From positions 1-54,391 of the forward strand of contig JAKPFY010000239.1 in assembly GCA_029551185.1 (NCBI GenBank): 54,391 bases of DNA. Direction: 5' to 3'. Of this stretch, positions 27,537 through 34,546 are shown in pieces; position 1 is the first letter of the stretch, and each line of letters begins with the position of its first letter. Made by a program: the position numbers and the translations under genes. The notes under the pieces were generated by a model. That model worked only from the letters and a program-made list of their open reading frames with translations, was not told the DNA's origin and did no database searches. Source of the DNA: Bacillota bacterium (GTDB lineage: Bacteria > Bacillota > SHA-98 > UBA4971).

Positions 27537-29015
27537 TCAATCATCTGATTCATTGGAATTTCCTTGATGAATCATTTCCCGTCGTGATTGAAGAGGACGT
27601 GTTAACTCAGACGGAGAGAATATGTGGTTTAGCTCATCTTCCGTCATGAGTCCTCTTTCGAGCACAATTTCCCTTACAGTTTTGCCGGTAGCGCGGGCTT
27701 CTTTCGCGATATCAGATGAGACCTGATATGTCAGATATGGAACGAGAGCCGTGACAATTCCTACGTTTTTCTCCACTGCCTTTCGGCACTTTTCCGTGTT
27801 AGCTTTGATCCCTGTTACGCATTTCTCCCGGAATGTGTTCGCTACATTGCCTAATATATCTATAGATTGCAGCAGATTAAAAAGCAGAACCGGCATAAAG
27901 ACATTAAGCTCCAGCTGCCCTGCTTGAGCAGCCATGGTAACTGTAAGATCATTGCCGATTATCTGAAATGCCACCTGATTGACTACTTCAGGAATTACCG
28001 GGTTTACCTTGGCAGGCATAATAGATGACCCGGGCTGAACCGCAGGGAGAATGATTTCGCCGATACCTGCCATAGGCCCTGAAGCCAGAAGTCTCATATC
28101 ATTTGCGATCTTACATAAGTTGATTGCGCAGACCTTAAGACAAGATGAAAGTTCAGCTAACACATCAGCGTTTTGCGTGGCATCAACAAGGTTTTCAGCG
28201 GTCGTCAACGGATACCCCGAGATTTTACAAAGCTCGTGACACGAAATCCGTATGTACTCCATGTCTGCATTCAGCGTTGTTCCTACCGCTGTCCCGCCAA
28301 GATTAATGACAGTGAGAGCTTCCGCGGCTTCTTGGATTCTTTTCACATCGCGCCTTATGGCCCCGGCCCATGCGCCGAATTCCTGGCCCAAGGTTATCGG
28401 GACTGCATCTTGTAGGTGGGTCCTGCCCATCTTAATGACGTCCTTGAATTCTTCCGCCTTATCCTCCAGGGCAGCAGCCAGCTTAGCCAGGGCTTCTGTG
28501 GTATTGTCAAGTTCCATCAGAATTCCGATTCTGGCAGCTGTAGGCACAGCATCATTTGTGGACTGAGACCTGTTTACATGATTTAGGGGACTGACTATTG
28601 TATAGTCACCCTTCTTGCCACCTAGCATCTCAATAGCCCTATTAGCTATAACTTCGTTGATATTCATATTAATGGAAGTACCTGCCCCGCCTTGAATAGG
28701 GTCAACAATCATCTGGTCATGGAGTTTTCCGTCAATTAACTCGTCCGAGGCAGCCACTACCGCAGCGCCTACTTCTTTAGGTATATAACCCAGCTCAGTA
28801 TTTGCCAGCGCAGCTGCCTTTTTTACCATAGCCATACCTTTAATGAGAGCAGGATGGAGCCTTAGACCGGTTATGCGGAAATTCTCGAAACCACGCAGAC
28901 TCTGTATCCCATAATACACGTTCCAAGGAATTTCTTTTTCCCCTATCAAGTCCTTTTCTATCCGCGCTTTACACTCTTTCTTCTCGCAACATTTATTCCC
29001 GGAATCCATTTCCAT
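27537..29015 (-). CDS. aspA: Aspartate ammonia-lyase (aspartase)
   Basis: A member of the aspartase/fumarase superfamily, 492 aa, that converts L-aspartate to fumarate and ammonia. Diagnostic segments are RIEKDLIGEKEIP, the TSTNMNINEVI-like stretch (here GTSINMNINEVIANRA), NRSQSTNDAVPTAARIG, GRTHLQDAVPITLGQEFGAW, and the catalytic loop GSSIMPAKVNPVIPE, whose alanine after MP is typical of aspartase rather than fumarase C. The first 15 residues, with several cysteines (GNKCCEKKEC), are an unusual extension. GAGGAG lies 11 bases before the ATG at 29015. The racemase gene follows after 41 bases. Confidence 0.95.
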   Translation of the reverse strand: MEMDSGNKCCEKKECKARIEKDLIGEKEIPWNVYYGIQSLRGFENFRITGLRLHPALIKGMAMVKKAAALANTELGYIPKEVGAAVVAASDELIDGKLHDQMIVDPIQGGAGTSINMNINEVIANRAIEMLGGKKGDYTIVSPLNHVNRSQSTNDAVPTAARIGILMELDNTTEALAKLAAALEDKAEEFKDVIKMGRTHLQDAVPITLGQEFGAWAGAIRRDVKRIQEAAEALTVINLGGTAVGTTLNADMEYIRISCHELCKISGYPLTTAENLVDATQNADVLAELSSCLKVCAINLCKIANDMRLLASGPMAGIGEIILPAVQPGSSIMPAKVNPVIPEVVNQVAFQIIGNDLTVTMAAQAGQLELNVFMPVLLFNLLQSIDILGNVANTFREKCVTGIKANTEKCRKAVEKNVGIVTALVPYLTYQVSSDIAKEARATGKTVREIVLERGLMTEDELNHIFSPSELTRPLQSRREMIHQGNSNESDD

Positions 29016-29217
29016 TCTTAACGACGCTCCTCATATATATGTTACGAAAACATTCTTTCCGTGAAGAACCGTACCTGTCAAGCAGCTGTTAATCCTTGAC
29101 GTTGAATCGTTCTCCATATTAGGTCAAAATCCTTCTGATTCCACCAAGACCTTTGTTATTGGGTCCAATTCCCTGTATATTCGACAAATCCAAAAAATCC
29201 TATACGCCGTAGACCGG

Positions 29218-30192
29218 TTATTCAGGTAATTTTCGCAAGAACCTAACCCCCCACAGCATCGGTGAAATATGCACAGGTTCCCTACCGCCACTTGCAAGGG
29301 CTTTTTCGAATAACTCCATAGCCACCTCAACGCGGGCAGCAATCATTGCCTCCCCGGCTTCCCGATTGGCTTTCCCCGGATTTCCCATATACGGCTTCAT
29401 ATTGGGATCAGTTACCCAGGCCAAGGTGTTGGCAAGATGCTTAAGATCCCGGCCAAGCTTACGTCCGCCAAGAAAACTGATAAACCTGCCCAGAGCAGCA
29501 ACGAAAGCCGCCCCTCCACGAAGCGAAGGAGGCAGAGAAGGTTCTACTTCCCGGAAATCGTCTGCTACTTTCTCCGAACAGCGTGCGAGCATGAGTGAGG
29601 TCTCATTGGTCCCGGCATGACTGTCCGGGTCGTCTCCGCATTCGCCCGGCCCAAGTCCGGTGCGCTGCATAAAGTCAGGATCATGCTGCACCATATAACG
29701 AAAGTCCAGACCAAAGGGATCTATCAAGTAGAACTTGTGCTTGCGCCACAATCTCCTTGCGGACGCTTCAATAGCCATCTGATGCCTGGGCCCGCCATGA
29801 TTATCTGCAACGAAGAGATAGCGAAAACCTTGTTTAGCCAGGCCTTGTCCGTACGCTGTGAGGATCCCTTCAAGATGCGGAGCAGGGACAGATAATGATC
29901 CTGGATGAGGCAAAGCGTCTGATCCTGCATAAAGCGGAGGCAACTTGACAAATGTCAGCTCGGGATGGTTCTTTGCGAGTTCCGATACATAATCGGCAAG
30001 AAGCTCCTCGGCAATGAAGACATCCGTCCCTACCGGAAGATGCGGACCATGAATCTCAATCGGACTTACACCTATCAGGAAAACTGTCTTCTCTCTGTCC
30101 AGTTCCAGTATTTCCGGTAGACGGAGCTCAACGTATTCCAGGATATCAATGCCATCGGCATGCCTCGTCAAAACAGCACCCCCATGAGACAA
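29218..30192 (-). CDS. Creatininase-family amidohydrolase
   Basis: A 324-aa protein of the creatininase superfamily, metal-dependent amidohydrolases that open cyclic amides or hydrolyse formamides. Metal-site motifs: VSPIEIHGPHLPVGTD (E and H ligands), PPLYAGSDALPHPGSLSV, and FVADNHGGPRHQMAIEASARR. The later CGDDPDSHAGTNETSLML contains the conserved HAGxxETS motif. Substrates vary (creatinine, creatine-like, mycofactocin precursor, formyl-pyrimidines), so none is claimed. The TTG at 30192 follows GGAG closely and is only a likely start. Divergent from the M20 peptidase gene. Confidence 0.88.
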   Translation of the reverse strand: MSHGGAVLTRHADGIDILEYVELRLPEILELDREKTVFLIGVSPIEIHGPHLPVGTDVFIAEELLADYVSELAKNHPELTFVKLPPLYAGSDALPHPGSLSVPAPHLEGILTAYGQGLAKQGFRYLFVADNHGGPRHQMAIEASARRLWRKHKFYLIDPFGLDFRYMVQHDPDFMQRTGLGPGECGDDPDSHAGTNETSLMLARCSEKVADDFREVEPSLPPSLRGGAAFVAALGRFISFLGGRKLGRDLKHLANTLAWVTDPNMKPYMGNPGKANREAGEAMIAARVEVAMELFEKALASGGREPVHISPMLWGVRFLRKLPE

Positions 30193-30506
30193 TAGTCTCC
30201 TATATACAGTTACTGTCAGATTTTATTATTACTTCGGCAGCAAGCTATGCATTCCTCCTCTCTGTCATAACGAAAAAACCATTGTAACACATGTCATAGA
30301 AACCTTCCCGGAAAGCTCAACTTATGTCGGTTAGCGCAGAATACGTTCAATAAACCGGAACTCGTGGTATGCTATAGTCAGTTATGTCTTCGTCCGCTGC
30401 TTTGGATAGGGCTGACTTGTCCGTGACCGTTATCCGGTTAGCGTATCCGGAGACAAAAATTGCACGATTTAGCGACGTACAAGATAAGTGCCTGGGAGGT
30501 ATTTTC
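30193..30506. other. Divergent intergenic region between the creatininase and M20 genes
   Basis: It should contain both promoters. On the plus strand TGCTATAGT (30370-30378) is a good extended -10 element but lacks a well-placed -35. GGGAGGT before 30507 is the ribosome site for the M20 gene. Confidence 0.4.
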
Positions 30507-31790
30507 GTGGTTCATTGCAAAGACAGCGATTCCGACCCGGATTGTGAATTATCACCCATCATAAAGAGGACATATGAGACTCTTACCGCAAATCACCTGG
30601 TACACCGTGGCCTTGACTTCATTAAGGCTGATGACGAAAGGACCCTTCAAGACCAGATAGAAATCTGTGAAATCCCTGCGCCGACTTTCAAAGAAGAAGC
30701 GAGAGCCCGGTATTACACGGATCAATTGATTGCAGCAGGTCTTAATCATGTAGAGATGGATTCGGTAGGCAATGTTTTCGGGATTCTCCGAGGCACAGGA
30801 GAAGGACCGAAGCTCCTTGTGGCAGCACATCTCGACACTGTATTCCCTGAAGGATGCGATGTTACCGCAAGACACATAAACGGCAAGTGTTATGCTCCTG
30901 GGATTGGAGATAATTCCAAAGGGCTTGCCGCCCTCTTATCCGTTATTCGCGCATTTCGTAACACTAATATAAGACCCGTGGGAGATGTCATTTTCTGCGG
31001 GAATATCGGCGAAGAAGGATTGGGAGACTTAGCAGGCATTAAAGCTTTCTTCCGCGACAACAGGGATATTGACGGATTCATTGCAGTAGACGGACCGGGT
31101 TTTAAGGATATCATATATCTTGCCACCGGTAGCCGTAGGTATGAGGTAACATACAGAGGTCCCGGGGGGCATAGTTTCGGCGCATTCGGGGTTCCCAGCG
31201 CAATCCATGCAATAGGCCGTGCTATTGCCAAGATAGCTGATCTTGAGACACCGCGAGATCCTAAAGCAACCTTTACTGTAGGTATGGTATCAGGCGGCAC
31301 ATCGGTTAATTCAATTGCTGCAGAAGCCACCATGCTGATAGACATGAGATCTAACGCTAAAGGAGAGCTCTTGAAACTTGAAGCAGAAGTGCTGGAAGCA
31401 GTCAGATTGGCAAAAGATGAAGAAAACGCAAGATGGCAGTCGAATAGCATTATAGTTGATACAAAGCTAATAGGGGATAGGCCTGCAGGGAGTCAGGCGC
31501 CTGATTCCGTTATTGTGCAAGCTGCATATGCGTCAATTCAAGCATTGGGGAATACTCCTAGTCTGGAAGGCCCTCTTAGCACAGATGCAAACATTCCCAT
31601 TGCCTTAGGCATCCCTGCTGTTTGCTTAGGAGGAGGCGGACGCGGCGGAAATGCCCACTCACCTGATGAATGGTATGAGAATGTTGATGCATATCTCGGT
31701 CCCCAAAGCATATTCCTGACCATACTCGGTCTTGCGGGAGCTTGCGGCATATGTGAGCCACTCCTCCCACAGCGTGGCCGAGCCTCGTAA
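30507..31790 (+). CDS. M20-family peptidase (PepT-like)
   Basis: A zinc aminoacyl-hydrolase of about 427 aa. Metal motifs are LLVAAHLDTVFPEG (H and D ligands), APGIGDNSKGLAAL (bridging D), CGNIGEEGLGDLAG (catalytic and ligand glutamates) and AHSPDEWYEN near the C-terminus; the dimerisation domain begins RRYEVTYRGPGGHSFGAFG. The frame is open further upstream, but GTG at 30507 follows GGAGGT by six bases and removes 41 residues with no family similarity. It resembles the tripeptidase-type M20 proteins often used in peptide scavenging. It is the last gene before tRNA-Lys. Confidence 0.87.
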   Translation: MVHCKDSDSDPDCELSPIIKRTYETLTANHLVHRGLDFIKADDERTLQDQIEICEIPAPTFKEEARARYYTDQLIAAGLNHVEMDSVGNVFGILRGTGEGPKLLVAAHLDTVFPEGCDVTARHINGKCYAPGIGDNSKGLAALLSVIRAFRNTNIRPVGDVIFCGNIGEEGLGDLAGIKAFFRDNRDIDGFIAVDGPGFKDIIYLATGSRRYEVTYRGPGGHSFGAFGVPSAIHAIGRAIAKIADLETPRDPKATFTVGMVSGGTSVNSIAAEATMLIDMRSNAKGELLKLEAEVLEAVRLAKDEENARWQSNSIIVDTKLIGDRPAGSQAPDSVIVQAAYASIQALGNTPSLEGPLSTDANIPIALGIPAVCLGGGGRGGNAHSPDEWYENVDAYLGPQSIFLTILGLAGACGICEPLLPQRGRAS

Positions 31791-31829
31791 AATGGCAGAA
31801 TTGTCAAGAAACCTTCGCTTTTAAAATCC

Positions 31830-31858
31830 TTGATGACCGGACTAAGTTATGGTATCAT
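31830..31858 (+). promoter_or_regulatory. Probable promoter of tRNA-Lys
   Basis: TTGATG (31830-31835), 17 bases, TATCAT (31853-31858), 65 bases before the tRNA. The -35 box is identical to that of the hspR operon. Confidence 0.6.
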
Positions 31859-31922
31859 AGGAATGCCCCGCTGGAAGATACGCGTGGGCATGTTAAATCT
31901 GCAGCATAATAGCATTTTAGGT

Positions 31923-31998
31923 GGGTCATTAGCTCAGGCGGTAGAGCACCGGACTTTTAATCCGGGTGTCGTGGGTTCGAGTCCCGCATGACCCACCA
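31923..31998 (+). tRNA. tRNA-Lys (anticodon UUU)
   Basis: A 76-nt gene with encoded CCA. The acceptor GGGTCAT (31923-31929) pairs with ATGACCC (31988-31994); the anticodon arm CCGGA-CTTTTAA-TCCGG shows anticodon TTT; the T arm is GTGGG-TTCGAGT-CCCGC. All arms pair properly and the invariant bases are present. It forms the left boundary of the island and shares a 24-nt identical block (31960-31983) with 48117-48140. Confidence 0.97.
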
Positions 31999-32032
31999 GT
32001 TATTTAAACGTATAGAGCCTGTTAAAGATTTG

Positions 32033-32070
32033 GAACCCGGGGGAATATCCCAGGTTCTTTCATTTGTGTT
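32033..32070 (+). terminator. Terminator-like hairpin after tRNA-Lys
   Basis: GAACC with an adjoining GGG run pairs with CCC and GGTTC (32033-32057), followed by a T-rich stretch, 35 bases after the tRNA CCA. Confidence 0.6.
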
Positions 32071-32100
32071 ACCTAATTCAAAGCTGATAGATCCGCCTCG

Positions 32101-32239
32101 ACAAGATCCGCCACAGCGCCGGTATTGAACCACTTCAGCGCTCTATTTTGACATTTCAAAGGCTCGCACATGTCCTTGCTTGGCGTTTAATCCTCCACAG
32201 CAGCCAAATGCGCAAAAACACCTCTCCGGTTGCGGAAGT
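32101..32239 (+). repeat. 140-bp direct repeat, copy 1
   Basis: Nearly identical to 33589-33730; copy 2 is three bases longer through two small insertions, with few substitutions. No protein in it is recognised. Its right end lies 20 bases from the truncated phosphotransferase fragment. Confidence 0.93.
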
Positions 32240-32258
32240 ATGCGGATCATGATTGATA

Positions 32259-32363
32259 CTAATGTCCTATCAGTCTGTATACACTGGAATTCGAGCAACC
32301 TATGGCATCCTTCTCCCACACCGCATCTTCGATTATGTCCGTTATTTCTTTAGGAATCGACAT
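32259..32363 (-). pseudogene. Truncated start of an aminoglycoside-phosphotransferase-like gene
   Basis: From the ATG at 32363 the minus strand reads a 34-aa peptide beginning MSIPKEITDIIEDAVWEKD and continuing AIGCSNSSVYRLIGH before a stop. This resembles the extreme N-terminus of APH(3')-type kinases, where an IGCSGS.VYRL stretch forms the first nucleotide-binding strand. GGAG lies about 10 bases upstream. All catalytic parts are missing: the sequence ends just before the copy-1 repeat, so the gene was probably cut when that repeat arrived or by deletion. Not functional. The match is from memory of family patterns. Confidence 0.55.
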
Positions 32364-32477
32364 TCATCTCACACTCCATTCAAGGGATATTGGCTCAAAT
32401 CAGAGGGGCCGAAATCACTAGAATGGAATAGAATCAATTGTAACGCCATGCTTAATGAAAGAAAAACCGGAAAAGAG

Positions 32478-32502
32478 ACGGAAGAGTTATGGTCTCTTCC
32501 GT
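32478..32502 (-). terminator. Intrinsic terminator of hicAB
   Basis: ACGGAAGAG (32478-32486) and CTCTTCCGT (32494-32502) form a 9-bp stem that overlaps the hicB stop; on the minus strand it is followed by a T-rich run (CTCTTTTCC, then GGTTTTTC). Confidence 0.7.
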
Positions 32503-32897
32503 ATGCCTAATTGTTCTTTCAGTGCGGATTGAAGTACTTGTGAAAAGTTAATGTTTTTTTCGATTGCAAGCTTATTAAGCCATTGAGGGATTGAAAGAGT
32601 TTTCTTTACCGAATAGTTTTCAATAGCTTCTCTCATTGTAGGCATATACACCTCAATTAGTACAACAGCCTGGTTAGAGTCAAGGCGTATTTTGCTGATT
32701 GGGGTTGGTTCAGGAATTTCATCATTATCTTCTTCCATACTATAAAGGTGAAGGCTAAGTGCATCGTTAGCCATTTTGATTGCTTCTTGGTCTGAGTTTG
32801 CGCAAGAGAAACATCCAGGCAAGTCCGGGAAAGAAATAGAAATACCATCATCAGAATAATCGAATATTGCTGGATAAATATAACAATCTTTTTTCAC
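32487..32897 (-). CDS. hicB: HicB-family antitoxin
   Basis: An antitoxin of about 136 aa. The N-terminal half is the partially degraded RNase-H-like HicB fold (YPAIFDYSDDGISISFPDLPGCFSCANSDQEAIKMANDAL, a very recognisable pattern). The C-terminal half (SVKKTLSIPQWLNKLAIEKNINFSQVLQSALKEQLG) is a ribbon-helix-helix or HTH-type DNA-binding segment. A TTG at 32906 abuts the SD, so GTG at 32897, nine bases after GAGGAG, is the better start. HicB neutralises HicA and represses the hicAB promoter. The gene follows hicA by 28 bases and looks fully intact. Confidence 0.9.
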   Translation of the reverse strand: MKKDCYIYPAIFDYSDDGISISFPDLPGCFSCANSDQEAIKMANDALSLHLYSMEEDNDEIPEPTPISKIRLDSNQAVVLIEVYMPTMREAIENYSVKKTLSIPQWLNKLAIEKNINFSQVLQSALKEQLGIRKRP

Positions 32898-32925
32898 TCG
32901 TATCAACTCCTCTTTGAGCTCTTAT

Positions 32926-33131
32926 CTAGTTTTTATCTATAGGAGTAATATCCGCTTGCTTGAAAATGTTTTTGACAGTTTTGTAAGGGATGTCTTTTCT
33001 AGGATGAAGAATAGTCACTTTACCTTTTTTATAGGGTGCTTAAAATGATGATGGCTACCGGTAGCTCCGTAAAAATACCATCCGTCATCATTTAGTATTT
33101 TTATTAACTCCATTGACGAGTAAAGCCTCAT
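32926..33131 (-). CDS. hicA: HicA-family mRNA interferase toxin, frame interrupted at a -1 slippery site
   Basis: From the ATG at 33131 the zero frame reads MRLYSSMELIKILNDDGWYF, then GATGSHHHFKHPIKKVK and a stop after 38 codons. The double-stranded-RNA-binding fold of HicA with its catalytic histidine (GSHHHF) is clear. The rest of the family pattern (GKVTILHPRKDIPYKTVKNIF, then KQADI) continues in the -1 frame to a stop at 32926. The switch falls exactly on A-AAA-AAG (33030-33024), the heptamer used for programmed -1 frameshifting in E. coli dnaX. With a -1 shift the product is 68 aa, a normal HicA length. Alternatively one A was lost from a run of seven. A good promoter lies upstream and hicB is intact. 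Confidence 0.82.
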
Positions 33132-33153
33132 AGACATTATCCCCTTTATGTCT

Positions 33154-33182
33154 ATAATAATACGTAATAAAATACGTGTCAA
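33154..33182 (-). promoter_or_regulatory. hicAB promoter with inverted-repeat operator
   Basis: On the minus strand, perfect TTGACA (33182-33177), 17 bases, TATTAT (33159-33154). An inverted repeat ACGTA-N6-TACGT (33162-33177) fills the spacer and is a natural candidate for HicB autoregulation. The start site would lie about 16 bases before the hicA ATG. Confidence 0.75.
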
Positions 33183-33349
33183 AAGATTCTTCAAGAGGGA
33201 AACTTAGCACACATCAGCACAGTTACCGCTTCGGGGCGAGTCCATGTAGTCCCTTGCTGGGTTTTGTTATCAAAGCGGGACATTTGCTCCGCCACTTTAT
33301 AACTACCATAGGCCTTCCACATGGCTATTCCTCTGAATCCGCCTTCAGT

Positions 33350-33529
33350 GTAGTTGCCAAGGGTATTAGGAACGTGAAGAACTGGAGAAACGGCACTATG
33401 GTCCAGCGTTGGGTATGCGTGGCTTTGCTAGATGCAGAGAATCGCGCCAACCGTATAGCGGGATACCGTTCCATGGATGTCCTAATCTCCGAAATCCGGC
33501 GATTAACTAACGTTGAAGACGAGGCTTAG
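33350..33529 (+). pseudogene. Transposase C-terminal remnant
   Basis: About 59 codons read VVAKGIRNVKNWRNGTMVQR followed by WVCVALLDAENRANRIAGYRSM and a stop at 33529. The pattern VKxWxxGxMxxRWxxxALLxAExxxRxxxGYRxM is a tail shared by many IS transposases. The DDE catalytic part is absent; the frame is open upstream to 33176, but that part is not transposase-like. It sits 60 bases before copy 2 of the 140-bp repeat and marks past IS activity within the island. Confidence 0.6.
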
Positions 33530-33588
33530 GTAGGAAATGAGAGAAAAACAGCGTAATACTACGCCACTCAAATTCCACGGGAGATAGG

Positions 33589-33730
33589 ACAAGATCCGCC
33601 ACAGCGCCGGTATTGAACCACTTCAGCGCTCTATTTTGACATTTCAAAGGCTCGCGCACATGTCCTTGCTTGGCGTCTAATCCTCCACAGCAGCCAAATG
33701 CGCAACAAACACCTCTCCGGTTGCGGAAGT
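33589..33730 (+). repeat. 140-bp direct repeat, copy 2
   Basis: Second copy of 32101-32239, same orientation, 1.49 kb downstream. The two copies bracket the phosphotransferase remnant, hicAB and the transposase remnant. Confidence 0.93.
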
Positions 33731-33796
33731 TGGGCCAGTAATCATATAGAGTCGCCGCGTCTTTCAGTTCAAGGATCCGCCTACACGAGAAGCCCT

Positions 33797-34546
33797 CTAG
33801 TCCTTCTTAAGAATCAACAAGTCACCGTCTAACCCCTGATGAGCAACTTGAACATGCGCGAGCTCTTCAATAACGTTAGGTGGAACCCATGCTAACGTGA
33901 ATGGAAACAGGGCAGGGGATTGTAGTAAGTCATTGAGTAAAGATCTACCGTCCGGGTTTGCGTGTAGCAAGGCCTCGACAAGCCAGGCGATGAGCTCCGG
34001 GTTATCTATATGTCGGCTTATTCCAGGTTTATAGACCTGTGCCTTTGCTTCCTTCTCCAATACACCCCAGTTGACGAATGAGTACATAACACGTTGGGCA
34101 GCCCGAATCACCGTTTCTCGTTCACCGTATTTCTCTCGGACTCTGCGTTGAACTTGAGATGATGTCACAGAATCCTGCAAACGTAGGAGCCTTCCGATAT
34201 TGTCTGCAACAGCTTTCAGAAATGGATATGCTGCCATTGACATTCCCCAGTGAATGGGTACATGCTCTTCAATAGGCAGCAGTCGAATCATCTCAAGCCC
34301 TCTGGCACGGAGGGATTCAAGTTCCGGCACACCGTCAAACCATACTCTCATGAGTATGGTGATAGTCTTATCCCTGGCATTTCTCTTTGCAGTGCTTCCT
34401 ACAGCCAATTGATCGCTGAGGAATTCATCGAGCGCTGTGTAGACACCCTGCCGACTGTTCCCTGCTAATATCAAGTTAACAGTATATTCAAGCCATTCAA
34501 GGAGTATTTGTCTGTCAAATCCAATCTGTGTAAAACGGTTGGTCAC
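33797..34546 (-). CDS. brxA: BrxA-like protein, type 3 BREX
   Basis: The last gene of the BREX operon, 249 aa, mostly alpha-helical with no enzyme motif. I assign it as BrxA (DUF1819-like) mainly because type 3 BREX operons end pglZ-brxA and size and position agree; a central helical region (RVREKYGERETVIRAAQRVM followed by YSFVNWGVLE) suits the winged-helix DNA-binding fold of BrxA. GTG at 34546 follows AAGGAGGACACC and overlaps the pglZ stop by four bases, so translation is coupled. Sequence-only evidence is moderate; context evidence is strong. Confidence 0.75.
   Translation of the reverse strand: MTNRFTQIGFDRQILLEWLEYTVNLILAGNSRQGVYTALDEFLSDQLAVGSTAKRNARDKTITILMRVWFDGVPELESLRARGLEMIRLLPIEEHVPIHWGMSMAAYPFLKAVADNIGRLLRLQDSVTSSQVQRRVREKYGERETVIRAAQRVMYSFVNWGVLEKEAKAQVYKPGISRHIDNPELIAWLVEALLHANPDGRSLLNDLLQSPALFPFTLAWVPPNVIEELAHVQVAHQGLDGDLLILKKD

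Noticed and set aside
32242-32290. Plus-strand peptide MIDTNVLSV, like the start of a PIN-domain (VapC) toxin.
   Set aside because: The frame loses all PIN similarity after about ten residues, while the opposite strand reads a longer, better APH-like start with a ribosome site over the same bases.
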